Notes under the pieces: model-generated
Seen by the model: the letters and a program-made list of their open reading frames with translations, nothing else
The model's database searches: none
What the model was told of the DNA's origin: nothing
Translations under genes and position numbers: made by a program
In this document: in pieces, positions 16,347-25,417 of the stretch
Layout: every line of letters begins with the position of its first letter
Position numbering within the stretch: the first letter of the stretch is position 1
Origin: Sporosarcina sp.
GTDB taxonomy: Bacteria; Bacillota; Bacilli; Bacillales_A; Planococcaceae
NCBI GenBank assembly: GCA_029263895.1
Contig: JARIDO010000008.1
Span: forward strand, 1 to 64,000
Direction: 5' to 3'
Length of the DNA stretch: 64,000 nt

Positions 16347-17129
16347 ATGTCGAAACAAGAATTGACTGAAGAAGCGGCATATTGGGAGTCTTGGTTAACG
16401 GAGCGTGATCCGGCGGCTGGAGATATGCTGGTAAAAAAATATACACCTCTTGTCAATTACCACGTTCAACGGATTAGCTCAGGTCTACCTAGATATGTTT
16501 CTAGAGATGATGTACTTAGCTTAGGTCTTCAAGGCCTTTTCGATGCACTTACAAAATTCGATACTTCTAGAGATTTGAAGTTTGATACATACGCGTCATT
16601 TAGAATTAGAGGCGCTATTATGGATGGCTTGCGTAAAGAAGATTGGTTGCCACGATCTTCCAGGGAAAAAACTAAGAAATTAGAAGAGGCTATCACTCAC
16701 CTTGAACAAAAACTTCTACGGCACGCAACGCCTGAAGAAATAGCGGAACACGTAAACCTATCAGTTGACGAAGTTTATCAAACTGTCCATGAGCACTACT
16801 TTTCAAACGTTCTATCAATGGACGAAAAAGTTAATGATGATGACGAAGATGGGAAAGGTTCTTTCGTCATTAAGGATCATGATTCTAAAACACCAGAACA
16901 AAAAACAATGATGAATGAGTTAGTTGGAGATCTTGTAACAAAAATTAAAGAGCTAAATAATAATGAACAAATGGTTTTAAATTTATTCTATACAGACGAA
17001 ATGACGTTAACGGAGATTGGTGAGATATTAAATTTATCTACTTCACGAATTTCACAAATACATTCAAAAGCATTATTCAAATTACGGAAACAATTAGCTC
17101 CTGAAATAATGGATGGAGGGTTGTTATGA
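16347..17129 (+). CDS. sigD: Flagellar RNA polymerase sigma factor SigD (FliA family)
   Basis: A 260-residue sigma-28 factor. Region 2 is clear (FDTSRDLKFDTYASFRIRGA, then MDGLRKEDWLPRSSREKTKK), followed by region 3 and region 4 (MTLTEIGEILNLSTSRISQI and HSKALFKLRKQL). It directs transcription of flagellin, motility and autolysin genes and is held by the anti-sigma factor FlgM. The ATG at 16347 follows gtggggg with good spacing. It begins a three-gene cluster (sigD, a small gene, swrB-like) and overlaps the next gene by ATGA. Confidence 0.96.
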   Translation: MSKQELTEEAAYWESWLTERDPAAGDMLVKKYTPLVNYHVQRISSGLPRYVSRDDVLSLGLQGLFDALTKFDTSRDLKFDTYASFRIRGAIMDGLRKEDWLPRSSREKTKKLEEAITHLEQKLLRHATPEEIAEHVNLSVDEVYQTVHEHYFSNVLSMDEKVNDDDEDGKGSFVIKDHDSKTPEQKTMMNELVGDLVTKIKELNNNEQMVLNLFYTDEMTLTEIGEILNLSTSRISQIHSKALFKLRKQLAPEIMDGGLL

Positions 17130-17428
17130 GTTTAAAAGGAATCGAATTACAAATCGCAATTCCGAAAACGTTTGATGCGGGGAAAATAGCTGAGCAAAAA
17201 CAGCAACAATCTCAACTTAATAATGACCAAGCGGCAGCGAATACCGATCGACAAACAATTAAAAATAGGGAAACAGTATTGGAGTCCGAGAAATATGCTG
17301 CGCTAGACGGTGAAACTAACGAAAGTGAACAAGAACAAATGAAAGACCAACAGAAAAAACAACAACAAGATGAGGAAAAGAAAACGGTGCACCCTTATAA
17401 AGGTTCATTCGTAGACTTTATAGGGTGA
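17126..17428 (+). CDS. Uncharacterised small protein between sigD and swrB
   Basis: A 100-residue protein of unknown function. It begins MSLKGIELQIAIPKTFDAGK, a mixed hydrophobic stretch, then is strongly Gln/Glu/Lys-rich and probably helical or coiled (about residues 22-90), ending HPYKGSFVDFIG. No membrane segment or signal peptide is visible. It is real: it has ggaggg 7 nt before the ATG, overlaps the sigD stop by 4 nt, and is followed 6 nt later by the swrB-like gene. Context suggests a motility accessory role, but this is only inference. Small proteins with a similar L-Q-hydrophobic-P-(K/R)-T start occur after sigma genes in other Bacillales, as far as I recall. Confidence 0.75.
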   Translation: MSLKGIELQIAIPKTFDAGKIAEQKQQQSQLNNDQAAANTDRQTIKNRETVLESEKYAALDGETNESEQEQMKDQQKKQQQDEEKKTVHPYKGSFVDFIG

Positions 17429-17434
17429 TAACAA

Positions 17435-17953
17435 ATGACTTCAATAGTTTTAGTAATTCTATTTGTTTTCCAAATCATTGGTTTTTATTTTGTTACGTTG
17501 CTTTATATGAAAGTGACTAAATTTAATGATTTAGAAAAGAAACAACGCCAGCTGATGTCTGAAATGGATGACTCCATTGCAGTTTATTTAGCAGAACTAA
17601 AAGATGAAAACGAAAAGCTGATTGCCAAACTCGATTTAAGAGAGGCGAAACGTAGTGTTGCAGAGATACAACCATTAAACAAAAAAGAAACTGTAATACC
17701 TACAGTTGAAGAGCAGAATAACTCCATAAATATAATTTCACCAACTGTTCCACTTAATGTTGCATTAAAGTCTTATAAAAGTAGTAATACAGTTGAAATA
17801 GTTGAAAAACCAATTGAACAAGTACTTGAACCAGAAAACGATGAAAGAACAGTTGCATTTGAAATGAGAAAAGAAGGTAAATCTGTTGAAGAAATCGCTA
17901 AGTTTCTTGGGAAAGGCAAAACTGAGGTGGAGTTGATTCTAAAATTCCGCTGA
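17435..17953 (+). CDS. swrB: SwrB-like protein (DUF6115)
   Basis: A 172-residue protein with one N-terminal membrane anchor (about residues 3-25), a coiled-coil stalk (about 28-72) and a C-terminal helical motif (TVAFEMRKEGKSVEEIAKFL then GKGKTEVELILKF) like the end of B. subtilis SwrB. SwrB there checks completion of the FliPQR-FliF export platform and activates FliF-FliG assembly. The middle is poorly conserved. Position directly after sigD and before rpsB supports the call. I am fairly sure of family, less of equal function. Confidence 0.8.
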   Translation: MTSIVLVILFVFQIIGFYFVTLLYMKVTKFNDLEKKQRQLMSEMDDSIAVYLAELKDENEKLIAKLDLREAKRSVAEIQPLNKKETVIPTVEEQNNSINIISPTVPLNVALKSYKSSNTVEIVEKPIEQVLEPENDERTVAFEMRKEGKSVEEIAKFLGKGKTEVELILKFR

Positions 17954-17958
17954 AACGA

Positions 17959-17987
17959 TTGCAAAAGGTAAAACAATATGTTATATT
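17959..17987 (+). promoter_or_regulatory. Sigma-A promoter of rpsB-tsf
   Basis: -35 TTGCAA (17959-17964), a 17-bp spacer and -10 TATATT (17982-17987) with an upstream TG (extended -10). It begins just after the swrB stop and gives a start near 17995. It separates the motility cluster from the ribosomal genes. Confidence 0.8.
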
Positions 17988-17994
17988 TGCAAAT

Positions 17995-18096
17995 GGTATT
18001 ACTACACACGTACTTGGACATTGGGGAAGGTGCCGCAAGGTTGAACCAATGGATGAAAAGTGCGGAGGAATCTAACCAAACAGGAGGAAGTAAAAA
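17995..18096 (+). ncRNA. Candidate rpsB (S2) leader RNA
   Basis: About 100 nt of untranslated leader between the promoter and the rpsB ATG, ending in aggagg (18081-18086). No credible gene. Ribosomal S2 leaders with autoregulatory folds are described in Firmicutes. Two GC-rich blocks, GGTGCCGCAAGG (18029-18040) and TGCGGAGG (18061-18068), could form the core. I did not confirm a fold, so this is inference from position. Confidence 0.4.
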
Positions 18097-18825
18097 ATGT
18101 CAGTAATCTCAATGAAACAACTGCTTGAAGCAGGGGTACACTTCGGTCACCAAACACGCCGTTGGAATCCGAAAATGAAGAAATTCATTTTTGTTGAACG
18201 TAACGGAATCTACATCATCGATCTTCAAAAAACGGTGAAAAAACTAGAAGAAGCTTATGCATTCATGCGCCAAGTTGGTGCAGACGGTGGGAAAGTTCTA
18301 TTCGTTGGTACAAAAAAACAAGCACAAGATGCAATTAAAGAAGAAGCAGAGCGCGCTGGAATGTACTACATTAACCAACGTTGGCTTGGTGGAACACTTA
18401 CAAACTTCGGTACTATCCAAAAATCAGTTGCTCGTATGAAGCAAATTGAGAAAATGGAAGAGGACGGTACATTTAGCGTACTTCCTAAAAAAGAAGTTGG
18501 ACAACTTAACAAAGAGCACGAACGTCTTGTTAAATTCTTAGGCGGAATTCGTGATATGAAGACACTACCAGACGTAATGTTTGTTGTAGATCCACGTAAA
18601 GAACGTATTGCGGTAGCGGAAGCTATCAAATTGAATATTCCGCTTGTCGGGATTGTCGATACGAACTGTGATCCGGATGAGATTGACTATGTCATTCCAG
18701 CGAATGATGATGCTATCCGTGCAGTACGCTTGTTGACAAGTAAAATGGCTGATGCTTTGCTTGAATCAAGACAAGGTGAAGACGAAGAAGCGACTGAAGA
18801 AGAAACGGCAGTAGCTGCTGAGTAA
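18097..18825 (+). CDS. rpsB: 30S ribosomal protein S2
   Basis: A 242-residue S2. Marks include [20 protein letters not shown] at the start, the Rossmann-like core with [23 protein letters not shown] and the late [19 protein letters not shown]. The tail is acidic ([15 protein letters not shown]). S2 binds the 30S head-platform junction late in assembly and contacts S1. Strong Shine-Dalgarno aggagg. It is followed by a terminator and tsf. Confidence 0.98.
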   Translation: MSVISMKQLLEAGVHFGHQTRRWNPKMKKFIFVERNGIYIIDLQKTVKKLEEAYAFMRQVGADGGKVLFVGTKKQAQDAIKEEAERAGMYYINQRWLGGTLTNFGTIQKSVARMKQIEKMEEDGTFSVLPKKEVGQLNKEHERLVKFLGGIRDMKTLPDVMFVVDPRKERIAVAEAIKLNIPLVGIVDTNCDPDEIDYVIPANDDAIRAVRLLTSKMADALLESRQGEDEEATEEETAVAAE

Positions 18826-18836
18826 TCCAGTAAATG

Positions 18837-18876
18837 AAAAGACGATAAGCGGCTTATACCCTTATCGTCTTTTTTA
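18837..18876 (+). terminator. Terminator hairpin between rpsB and tsf
   Basis: AGACGATAAG (18840-18849) pairs with CTTATCGTCT (18861-18870), loop of 11 nt, followed by T6. No promoter is visible in the 33 nt before tsf, so tsf expression must depend on read-through; partial termination would set the S2 to EF-Ts ratio. Confidence 0.85.
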
Positions 18877-18908
18877 GAGAAAATGACGTATTTAGGAGGA
18901 AACAAATA

Positions 18909-19793
18909 ATGGCTATTACAGCTCAAATGGTAAAAGAACTACGCGAAAAAACAGGTGCAGGTATGATGGACTGCAAAAAGGCATTAACTGAAGTAGACGG
19001 TAATATGGAAGCTGCAATTGACTTCTTACGCGAAAAAGGACTTTCAAGTGCTGCTAAAAAAGCAGATCGTATTGCTGCTGAAGGTACAACTTATATCCAC
19101 GTTGTTGGAAATGAAGCTGTTATTCTTGAAGTAAATGCGGAAACAGACTTTGTTGCGAAAAACGAAGGATTCCAAACATTAGTAAAAGAACTTGCTGATC
19201 ATTTGCTTACGACAAAACCGGCTACAGTAGAAGAAGCTGTGGAATCTAAAATGTCTAACGGTTTAACTGTTGCTGATCATATTTCAAATGCTGTTGCGAA
19301 GATTGGTGAGAAGTTAACACTCCGTCGCTATGAAATTCGTACAAAAACGGATAATGATTCATTCGGACCTTACCTTCATATGGGTGGGAAAATAGCGGTT
19401 CTTACTGTTATTGAAGGATCAACTGATGCAGATTCGGCTAAAGATGTAGCAATGCATATTGCAGCATTAAACCCTAAATATGTGTCTCGTGACCAAGTAT
19501 CTGAAGAAGAAGTAGAGCACGAACGTAAAATCCTTACTGAGCAAGCCCTAAACGAAGGTAAACCTGAGAATATCGTTGCTAAAATGGTAGAAGGTCGTAT
19601 TGGTAAATACTTCGAAGAAATTTGTGTGCTTGATCAAGCTTTCGTTAAGAATTCAGATCAAAAAGTGGGAGACTTTGTTAAATCTACTGGTGGTACACTT
19701 GTAGAATTTATCCGTTACGCAGTTGGTGAAGGAATCGAAAAACGTGAAGATAATTTCGCAGACGAGGTTATGAGTCAAGTTAAAGGTAACTGA
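18909..19793 (+). CDS. tsf: Translation elongation factor Ts
   Basis: A 294-residue nucleotide exchange factor for EF-Tu. The UBA-like N-domain begins [20 protein letters not shown] and continues [20 protein letters not shown]; the core holds [11 protein letters not shown], whose Asp-Phe wedge opens EF-Tu. The C-terminal module ends [20 protein letters not shown]. Strong aggagg 8 nt before the ATG. Usual neighbour of rpsB. Confidence 0.98.
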   Translation: MAITAQMVKELREKTGAGMMDCKKALTEVDGNMEAAIDFLREKGLSSAAKKADRIAAEGTTYIHVVGNEAVILEVNAETDFVAKNEGFQTLVKELADHLLTTKPATVEEAVESKMSNGLTVADHISNAVAKIGEKLTLRRYEIRTKTDNDSFGPYLHMGGKIAVLTVIEGSTDADSAKDVAMHIAALNPKYVSRDQVSEEEVEHERKILTEQALNEGKPENIVAKMVEGRIGKYFEEICVLDQAFVKNSDQKVGDFVKSTGGTLVEFIRYAVGEGIEKREDNFADEVMSQVKGN

Positions 19794-19819
19794 TTCTAAA
19801 TTATAGAAATGATTTAGAT

Positions 19820-19850
19820 GGGGAACACACGCTTGTGTTCCCTGTTTTTT
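19820..19850 (+). terminator. Terminator after tsf
   Basis: GGGGAACACA (19820-19829) with TGTGTTCCC (19834-19842), then TG and six T. pyrH starts 34 nt later with no visible promoter between. Confidence 0.85.
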
Positions 19851-19883
19851 AAGACAACTGAGTAAGATGAACGGAGGATACTG

Positions 19884-20609
19884 ATGAGCGGCGCTAATTA
19901 CAGAAGAATCGTATTGAAGTTAAGCGGTGAAGCACTTGCCGGAGATAAAGGATTCGGTCTATCACCCGAAATTATTAAAACAGTGGCTGAACAAATAAAA
20001 GAGGTTGTGGATTTAGATGTCGAAGTTGCTGTTGTAGTTGGCGGTGGTAACATTTGGCGCGGGAAAATCGGTAGTGAAATGGGAATGGATAGAGCAACTG
20101 CAGATTACATGGGCATGCTTGCGACTGTTATGAACTCCCTCGCATTACAGGATGCACTTGAAAAACTTGAAGTTGAAACTCGGGTATCTTCTTCGATTGA
20201 AATGAGACAAGTGGCAGAACCATACATACGCAGAAAAGCAATTCGTCACTTAGAGAAGAAGAGGGTTGTTATATTTGCTGCTGGAACAGGAAATCCCTAT
20301 TTCTCTACAGATACAACGGCTGCTCTACGTGCCGCTGAAATCGAAGCTGATGTTATTTTAATGGGGAAAAACAATGTAGATGGCGTATATTCTGCAGATC
20401 CTATGAAAGATAAAGAAGCGGTTAAATATACTGAACTATCTTATCTAGAAGTCATTAGTCAAGGACTTGAAGTCATGGATGCTACCGCATCAACACTTTG
20501 TATGGATAACGATATTCCACTCGTCGTATTTTCTATTATGGAAAAAGGTAATATTAAAAGAGCCGTACTTGGTGAAGCAATCGGGACGGTCGTTAGGAGG
20601 ACTCTATAA
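19884..20609 (+). CDS. pyrH: UMP kinase
   Basis: A 241-residue amino-acid-kinase-fold enzyme phosphorylating UMP to UDP, allosterically activated by GTP and inhibited by UTP in bacteria. Visible motifs: VLKLSGEAL (phosphate loop), [28 protein letters not shown] and [19 protein letters not shown]. Complete, with acggagg before the ATG. The stop overlaps the frr start (TAATG). Confidence 0.98.
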   Translation: MSGANYRRIVLKLSGEALAGDKGFGLSPEIIKTVAEQIKEVVDLDVEVAVVVGGGNIWRGKIGSEMGMDRATADYMGMLATVMNSLALQDALEKLEVETRVSSSIEMRQVAEPYIRRKAIRHLEKKRVVIFAAGTGNPYFSTDTTAALRAAEIEADVILMGKNNVDGVYSADPMKDKEAVKYTELSYLEVISQGLEVMDATASTLCMDNDIPLVVFSIMEKGNIKRAVLGEAIGTVVRRTL

Positions 20610-21166
20610 TGCCAAATGCAATTATGGATCAAACAAAAGAAAGAATGGAAAAAGCAATCAGTGCATTTTCTAGAGAGCTTGCTTCAATTCGTGCAGGTCG
20701 AGCAAATGCTTCTTTATTAGATCGAATTTCTGTTGATTACTACGGTTCACCTACTCCATTGAGTCAAATGGCGGGAATCTCTGTTCCAGAAGCACGTCTT
20801 CTTGTAATTCAACCTTATGATAAAACGATTTTAGCTGATATTGAAAAGGCAATCATGAAATCGGATATAGGTATTACTCCGACAAATGACGGAAATGTTA
20901 TTCGTCTTGCTGTTCCTGCTTTGACAGAAGAACGTCGTAAAGACCTTGTTAAACTTGTTGGTAAGGATGCAGAAGAGGCTAAAATTGGGATTCGAAACAT
21001 CCGTCGCGATGCGAATGATGATTTGAAAAAGAAGGAAAAAACTGGAGATATCACTGAGGACGAGCTACGTCGTTTCGTTGATGAAATCCAAAAGTTAACA
21101 GATGCTTACATTGTAAAAGTTGATGAAGTAGGTAAAGAAAAAGAAAAAGAAATAATGGATATCTGA
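20609..21166 (+). CDS. frr: Ribosome recycling factor
   Basis: A 185-residue two-domain factor that splits post-termination ribosomes with EF-G. It has the family marks: [20 protein letters not shown] written here as [32 protein letters not shown], and the helical-hairpin end DADDDLKK-type [18 protein letters not shown]. The start shares one base with the pyrH stop, indicating coupled translation. Confidence 0.98.
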   Translation: MPNAIMDQTKERMEKAISAFSRELASIRAGRANASLLDRISVDYYGSPTPLSQMAGISVPEARLLVIQPYDKTILADIEKAIMKSDIGITPTNDGNVIRLAVPALTEERRKDLVKLVGKDAEEAKIGIRNIRRDANDDLKKKEKTGDITEDELRRFVDEIQKLTDAYIVKVDEVGKEKEKEIMDI

Positions 21167-21187
21167 TAGAAGAACTTTCTATACTCC

Positions 21188-21217
21188 AAGGCGTCCTTAC
21201 TTTTGGACGCCTTTTTA
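21188..21217 (+). terminator. Terminator after frr
   Basis: AAGGCGTCC (21188-21196) pairs with GGACGCCTT (21205-21213), 8-nt loop, followed by T3 plus AT. A likely end for the pyrH-frr transcript. The 95 nt between it and uppS hold an extended -10-like TGgTACTAT (21258-21266) without a clear -35. Confidence 0.8.
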
Positions 21218-21311
21218 TATTTCTACTTGTACAGGAAATGAAATTTCTCGTCAAATTTGGTACTATAGAGGTTGTACTTGCTATGCAATGTAGCTGAGTG
21301 GAGGAAGCGGC

Positions 21312-22115
21312 ATGTTAGAAAAACTATTACGTAAAAAAAAGGAACAATCAGGAACTATAGAGCGGACAATTGCAGACGAAATTGCGTTGTTAAGACAAAA
21401 GCAAATACCTGCTCACGTAGCAATTATAATGGATGGCAATGGAAGATGGGCAAAAAAGCGGAATTTGCCGCGAATTGCTGGTCACCATGAAGGGATGAAA
21501 ACAGTTAGAACTATTACGCGTACCGCAAACGAACTCGGAATAAAAGTGCTAACGCTATATGCATTTTCGACAGAAAATTGGAAAAGACCAAAATTAGAAA
21601 TTGACTTTTTGATGAAACTACCAGGTGAATTCTTAACAACTTATTTACCCGAGTTAGTAGAACAAAATGTGAAGGTAGAAATGATTGGCGATTTTGAAAT
21701 GTTACCAAGTCATACAAAAAGCGCGATACAAAAAGCGATGGAACAAACGAAACAGAATGATGGGCTTATCTTAAATTTTGCAATGAATTATGGAAGTAGA
21801 CTTGAAATTACTGAAGCCTTAAAGGATATTTCAACTCTAATTAAAGATGGTGAATTAGACATTGAGGATATCGACAGCAACTTGATTGAAAAGCACTTGA
21901 TGACAAGTCATATTCCTGATCCGGATTTACTTATTCGAACAAGTGGGGAAGTTCGATTATCTAATTTTATGCTTTGGCAACTTGCTTATGCAGAGTTCAT
22001 ATTTACAGATGTGCTGTGGCCAGATTTTGATGAAAAATGTTTAATCAGTGCTGTTGAAGAATTTCAATTGCGAAATCGTCGGTTCGGAAGTTTGGAAAGG
22101 GAAGAGAGTATATGA
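21312..22115 (+). CDS. uppS: Undecaprenyl diphosphate synthase
   Basis: A 267-residue cis-prenyltransferase that adds eight isoprene units to farnesyl diphosphate, making the lipid carrier for cell-wall synthesis. The catalytic D41 is in IIMDGNGRWAKKR; later motifs include LTLYAFSTENWKRP and the C-terminal DLLIRTSGEVRLSNFMLWQ with YAEFIFTDVLWPDF. Slightly longer N-terminus than in E. coli, normal for Bacillales. Shine-Dalgarno gtggagg. The stop overlaps cdsA. Confidence 0.97.
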   Translation: MLEKLLRKKKEQSGTIERTIADEIALLRQKQIPAHVAIIMDGNGRWAKKRNLPRIAGHHEGMKTVRTITRTANELGIKVLTLYAFSTENWKRPKLEIDFLMKLPGEFLTTYLPELVEQNVKVEMIGDFEMLPSHTKSAIQKAMEQTKQNDGLILNFAMNYGSRLEITEALKDISTLIKDGELDIEDIDSNLIEKHLMTSHIPDPDLLIRTSGEVRLSNFMLWQLAYAEFIFTDVLWPDFDEKCLISAVEEFQLRNRRFGSLEREESI

Positions 22116-22906
22116 AACAAAGAATAATCACAGCACTAGTTGCATTTGCGTTGTTTATCCCGCTTGTTATTTTGGGAGGAATCCCATTTACAATTGGCAT
22201 ATACTTAATTGCTACTATTGGGCTTTATGAGTTACTACGAATGAAGGATATTCGCATTGTTTCTATTGAAGGCGTAATTACGTGGTTGGGTCTAGCTATG
22301 GTATTAATGCCCACTAGCATGACGAAACGGTTAACAGAAGCAATAGGTTATACAAAAATAGAGTTAGTTTTTGCAATTGTACTATTACTGCTAATATACA
22401 CTGTCGTAATGAAAAATAAATTCACATTTGATCATGCTGCTTTTTCTGTATTAGGTGTTTTATATGTTGGAATAGGATTTTACTATCTAATTGAAACACG
22501 GATATCGGGTATTGAATATGTAATTTATGCATTGTTAGTTATTTGGACAACAGATTCTGGTGCTTATTTTGTAGGTAGAAAATTAGGCAAACGAAAATTA
22601 TGGCCAGAAATTTCACCTAATAAAACAATTGAAGGTTTTGTGGGTGGAATTATTTCTGCTGTTTTTTTAGCATGTCTATTTCAGTATATCTATCCGCTTA
22701 CATCATCTTACATATTGCTAATTATCATTACAATTGTAGCTTCCATCATAGGACAATTAGGTGACCTTGTAGAATCAGCACTTAAAAGGCATTTTGATGT
22801 AAAAGATTCTGGGCGTTTGTTGCCAGGACATGGCGGGATATTAGATAGGTTTGACAGTCTGTTATTTGTTTTACCGCTCTTACATTTTTTACATTTCGTT
22901 AGTTAA
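22112..22906 (+). CDS. cdsA: Phosphatidate cytidylyltransferase
   Basis: A 264-residue polytopic membrane enzyme making CDP-diacylglycerol, the branch point of phospholipid synthesis. About eight hydrophobic segments. The family signature near the end is complete: [20 protein letters not shown] followed by GILDRFDS, with the metal-binding KD and DR pairs. The ATG overlaps the uppS stop by 4 nt. Confidence 0.96.
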   Translation: MKQRIITALVAFALFIPLVILGGIPFTIGIYLIATIGLYELLRMKDIRIVSIEGVITWLGLAMVLMPTSMTKRLTEAIGYTKIELVFAIVLLLLIYTVVMKNKFTFDHAAFSVLGVLYVGIGFYYLIETRISGIEYVIYALLVIWTTDSGAYFVGRKLGKRKLWPEISPNKTIEGFVGGIISAVFLACLFQYIYPLTSSYILLIIITIVASIIGQLGDLVESALKRHFDVKDSGRLLPGHGGILDRFDSLLFVLPLLHFLHFVS

Positions 22907-22925
22907 AAAAGGAGCTCGGTTAGTT

Positions 22926-24074
22926 ATGAAAAAAAAAATAAGCCTTCTAGGTGCAACAGGATCTATAGGTATTCAAACACTTGACATTATTGAATCGAAT
23001 CCTGATTTATTTGAACTCGTATCTTTTTCGGCGGGAATGAATATTGATAGGGTAAGAAAAATAGTAGGAAACCATAAGCCTAAATTAGTATCAGTACAAA
23101 TGAAAGAAGATGCCGAAAAACTTGCTTCTGAATTTCCAACACTTAAATTTGTGCATGGTGAAGAAGGGCTTATGGAGGTCGCAGCACGAACAGAAACGGA
23201 TATTCTTGTAAATGCCGTAATTGGAAGTGTAGGCTTAAAACCAACACTTGCAGCAATTGATGCCGGAATAACGATAGCTTTAGCGAATAAAGAAACGCTT
23301 GTCGCTGCTGGGGATATCGTCATGCAAGCAGCACGACAACGGGATGTATCTATTCTGCCAGTAGACAGCGAGCATTCGGCAATTTTTCAAGCCTTGAATG
23401 GGGAAAATAGAAAAAGGGTAACGAAGCTAATTCTAACTGCCTCTGGTGGAAGCTTTCGAGAGTTGACACGAAAAGAACTAAGCAATGTGACGTTAGCAGA
23501 GGCACTTGCGCACCCAAATTGGTCCATGGGGAATAAATTAACAATCGATTCTGCAACGATGATGAACAAAGGACTCGAAGTCATTGAAGCACATCATTTA
23601 TTTGAAATGCCTTATGAGCAAATTGAATGTCTTCTTCATAAAGAAAGTATTATTCATTCGATGGTTGAATTCGACGATACAAGTGTGATGGCACAACTTG
23701 GATCACCTGACATGAGGGTACCGATTCAGTACGCATTAACATATCCGGATAGACTTTTAATGCAAAAAGCGAAACCGTTAAGACTGGATGAAATCGGTAA
23801 ACTTCAGTTCGAAAAAATTGATTTGCAACGTTTTAAAATGTTAGCACTTGCATATGATGCAGGTAGAGAAGGAGGCACGATGCCTACAGCAATGAATGCA
23901 GCTAACGAGGTGGCTGTAGCATTGTTTATGAGTGGGAATATTTCATTTCTAAAAATCGAGGAAATCGTTGAAAAAGCAATGGATAAGCACTCAGCCATTT
24001 CAGTTCCGGATCTTGAGACAATCTTAGAAACGGATAAACTGATTCGAAAAATGGTGTATGCTATGGTAGAATGA
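22926..24074 (+). CDS. dxr: 1-deoxy-D-xylulose 5-phosphate reductoisomerase
   Basis: A 382-residue NADPH-dependent enzyme for the second step of the MEP isoprenoid pathway, supplying precursors for UppS. The Rossmann motif [16 protein letters not shown] is at the start; the metal and substrate site includes [12 protein letters not shown], and [15 protein letters not shown] and [20 protein letters not shown] follow. The ATG at 22926 follows aaaggag; an upstream in-frame extension is cdsA in another frame. Codons 2-4 form a long A run. Confidence 0.97.
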   Translation: MKKKISLLGATGSIGIQTLDIIESNPDLFELVSFSAGMNIDRVRKIVGNHKPKLVSVQMKEDAEKLASEFPTLKFVHGEEGLMEVAARTETDILVNAVIGSVGLKPTLAAIDAGITIALANKETLVAAGDIVMQAARQRDVSILPVDSEHSAIFQALNGENRKRVTKLILTASGGSFRELTRKELSNVTLAEALAHPNWSMGNKLTIDSATMMNKGLEVIEAHHLFEMPYEQIECLLHKESIIHSMVEFDDTSVMAQLGSPDMRVPIQYALTYPDRLLMQKAKPLRLDEIGKLQFEKIDLQRFKMLALAYDAGREGGTMPTAMNAANEVAVALFMSGNISFLKIEEIVEKAMDKHSAISVPDLETILETDKLIRKMVYAMVE

Positions 24075-24118
24075 ATTATTTAGAATGGACCAAAAATGGT
24101 CAGTGAAGGTGGTCGTTC

Positions 24119-25378
24119 ATGGAAACTGTAATCGCGTTTATAATTATATTTGGTACATTAGTGGCTTTTCATGAATTCGGTCATTTCCTTTTTGCAAAAA
24201 AAGCCGGTATTATGGTGCGAGAATTTGCAATTGGATTCGGTCCGAAAATTATTGGGATAACAAAAGGTGAAACACTTTATACGGTACGTCTTCTACCATT
24301 AGGTGGCTATGTAAGAATGGCAGGAGAAGACTTTGATACGATTGAATTACAACCTGGACATCGAGTTGGGTTAATCCTAGGGAATGATAATAAAGTCGAC
24401 AAAATCTATTTGAATCGTAATATTGCAAACCCAGATGTCCTTTTTCTAGAGACGGAAAGGTCCGACTTGGATGGCGAATTATTCATTGAAGGATATGATG
24501 AAGAAGGTCATTTAGTTCGTTTTGACATTTCTAGAGAAGCTGTTATTTTTGAAAAAGGACAGCAAACGTTAATTGCACCTTATGATCGACAGTTCGAATC
24601 TAAATCTGTGGGCAGTCGTGCAATGGCTATTTTTGCCGGTCCTTTGTTTAATTTTATTTTAGCTTTTTTTATCTTTCTAGCAATTGGTCTTTTACAGGGA
24701 GTTCCGACCAATGAACCAATCATTTCAGATGTGGATACAAACAGTCCTGCTGCATTATCTGGAATGAAAAAGAATGACTTTATTAAAGTTGTTGATGGTA
24801 AAGCTGTTTCAACATGGCAAGAATTTTCAGATGTGATTCGTGAAAACCCAGAGGTTCCACTTGAATTCCAAGTAGAGCGAGACGGTCAACTAGTGAATTT
24901 AACGATAACGCCAGCATTAGTTAAACGAGAGAATGAAAAAATGGGTCAAATCGGTGTTCGCTATCAAAGTCCAACTGAAAAGAATCTATTTAAAGCAGTC
25001 ATTTTTGGTGCAGAACAAACGTACACGTGGTTTATGAGGATTATTGAATTACTTGGTATGCTTGTAACGGGTAAATTTACAATCGACGCGTTATCAGGAC
25101 CTGTTGGTATATATAAAGCAACTGAAGACGTAGCGCAGTTTGGTATCTACAGTCTAATGAATTGGGCAGCGCTTCTAAGCATAAACCTAGGAATCATGAA
25201 TTTACTTCCTTTGCCAGCACTTGATGGTGGTAGGTTAATGTTTTTCCTTATTGAAGCTGTGCGTGGGAAACCAGTTGATAAGAAGAAAGAAGGAATGGTT
25301 CATTTTGTTGGAATCATGCTCCTAATGGTTCTAATGGTTGCTGTTACGTGGAATGATATACAACGATTCTTCTTCTAA
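24119..25378 (+). CDS. rseP: Site-2 protease RseP (RasP)
   Basis: A 419-residue intramembrane zinc metalloprotease. HEFGH at residues 18-22 is the zinc site; the third ligand is in LLPLPALDGGRL near residue 361. A PDZ domain occupies about residues 195-275, and there are four membrane segments. In B. subtilis RasP cleaves anti-sigma factor RsiW, the division protein FtsL and signal-peptide remnants. The gene follows dxr as in Bacillus. Shine-Dalgarno gaaggtgg. All zinc ligands look intact. Confidence 0.96.
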   Translation: METVIAFIIIFGTLVAFHEFGHFLFAKKAGIMVREFAIGFGPKIIGITKGETLYTVRLLPLGGYVRMAGEDFDTIELQPGHRVGLILGNDNKVDKIYLNRNIANPDVLFLETERSDLDGELFIEGYDEEGHLVRFDISREAVIFEKGQQTLIAPYDRQFESKSVGSRAMAIFAGPLFNFILAFFIFLAIGLLQGVPTNEPIISDVDTNSPAALSGMKKNDFIKVVDGKAVSTWQEFSDVIRENPEVPLEFQVERDGQLVNLTITPALVKRENEKMGQIGVRYQSPTEKNLFKAVIFGAEQTYTWFMRIIELLGMLVTGKFTIDALSGPVGIYKATEDVAQFGIYSLMNWAALLSINLGIMNLLPLPALDGGRLMFFLIEAVRGKPVDKKKEGMVHFVGIMLLMVLMVAVTWNDIQRFFF

Positions 25379-25417
25379 TATAATCGGACCATACCAATAT
25401 TTGAGGTGAGAACAGTT

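Noticed and set aside
22048..22230. 60-residue ORF bridging uppS and cdsA
   Set aside because: Out of frame with both well-supported genes and lacks a ribosome binding site.
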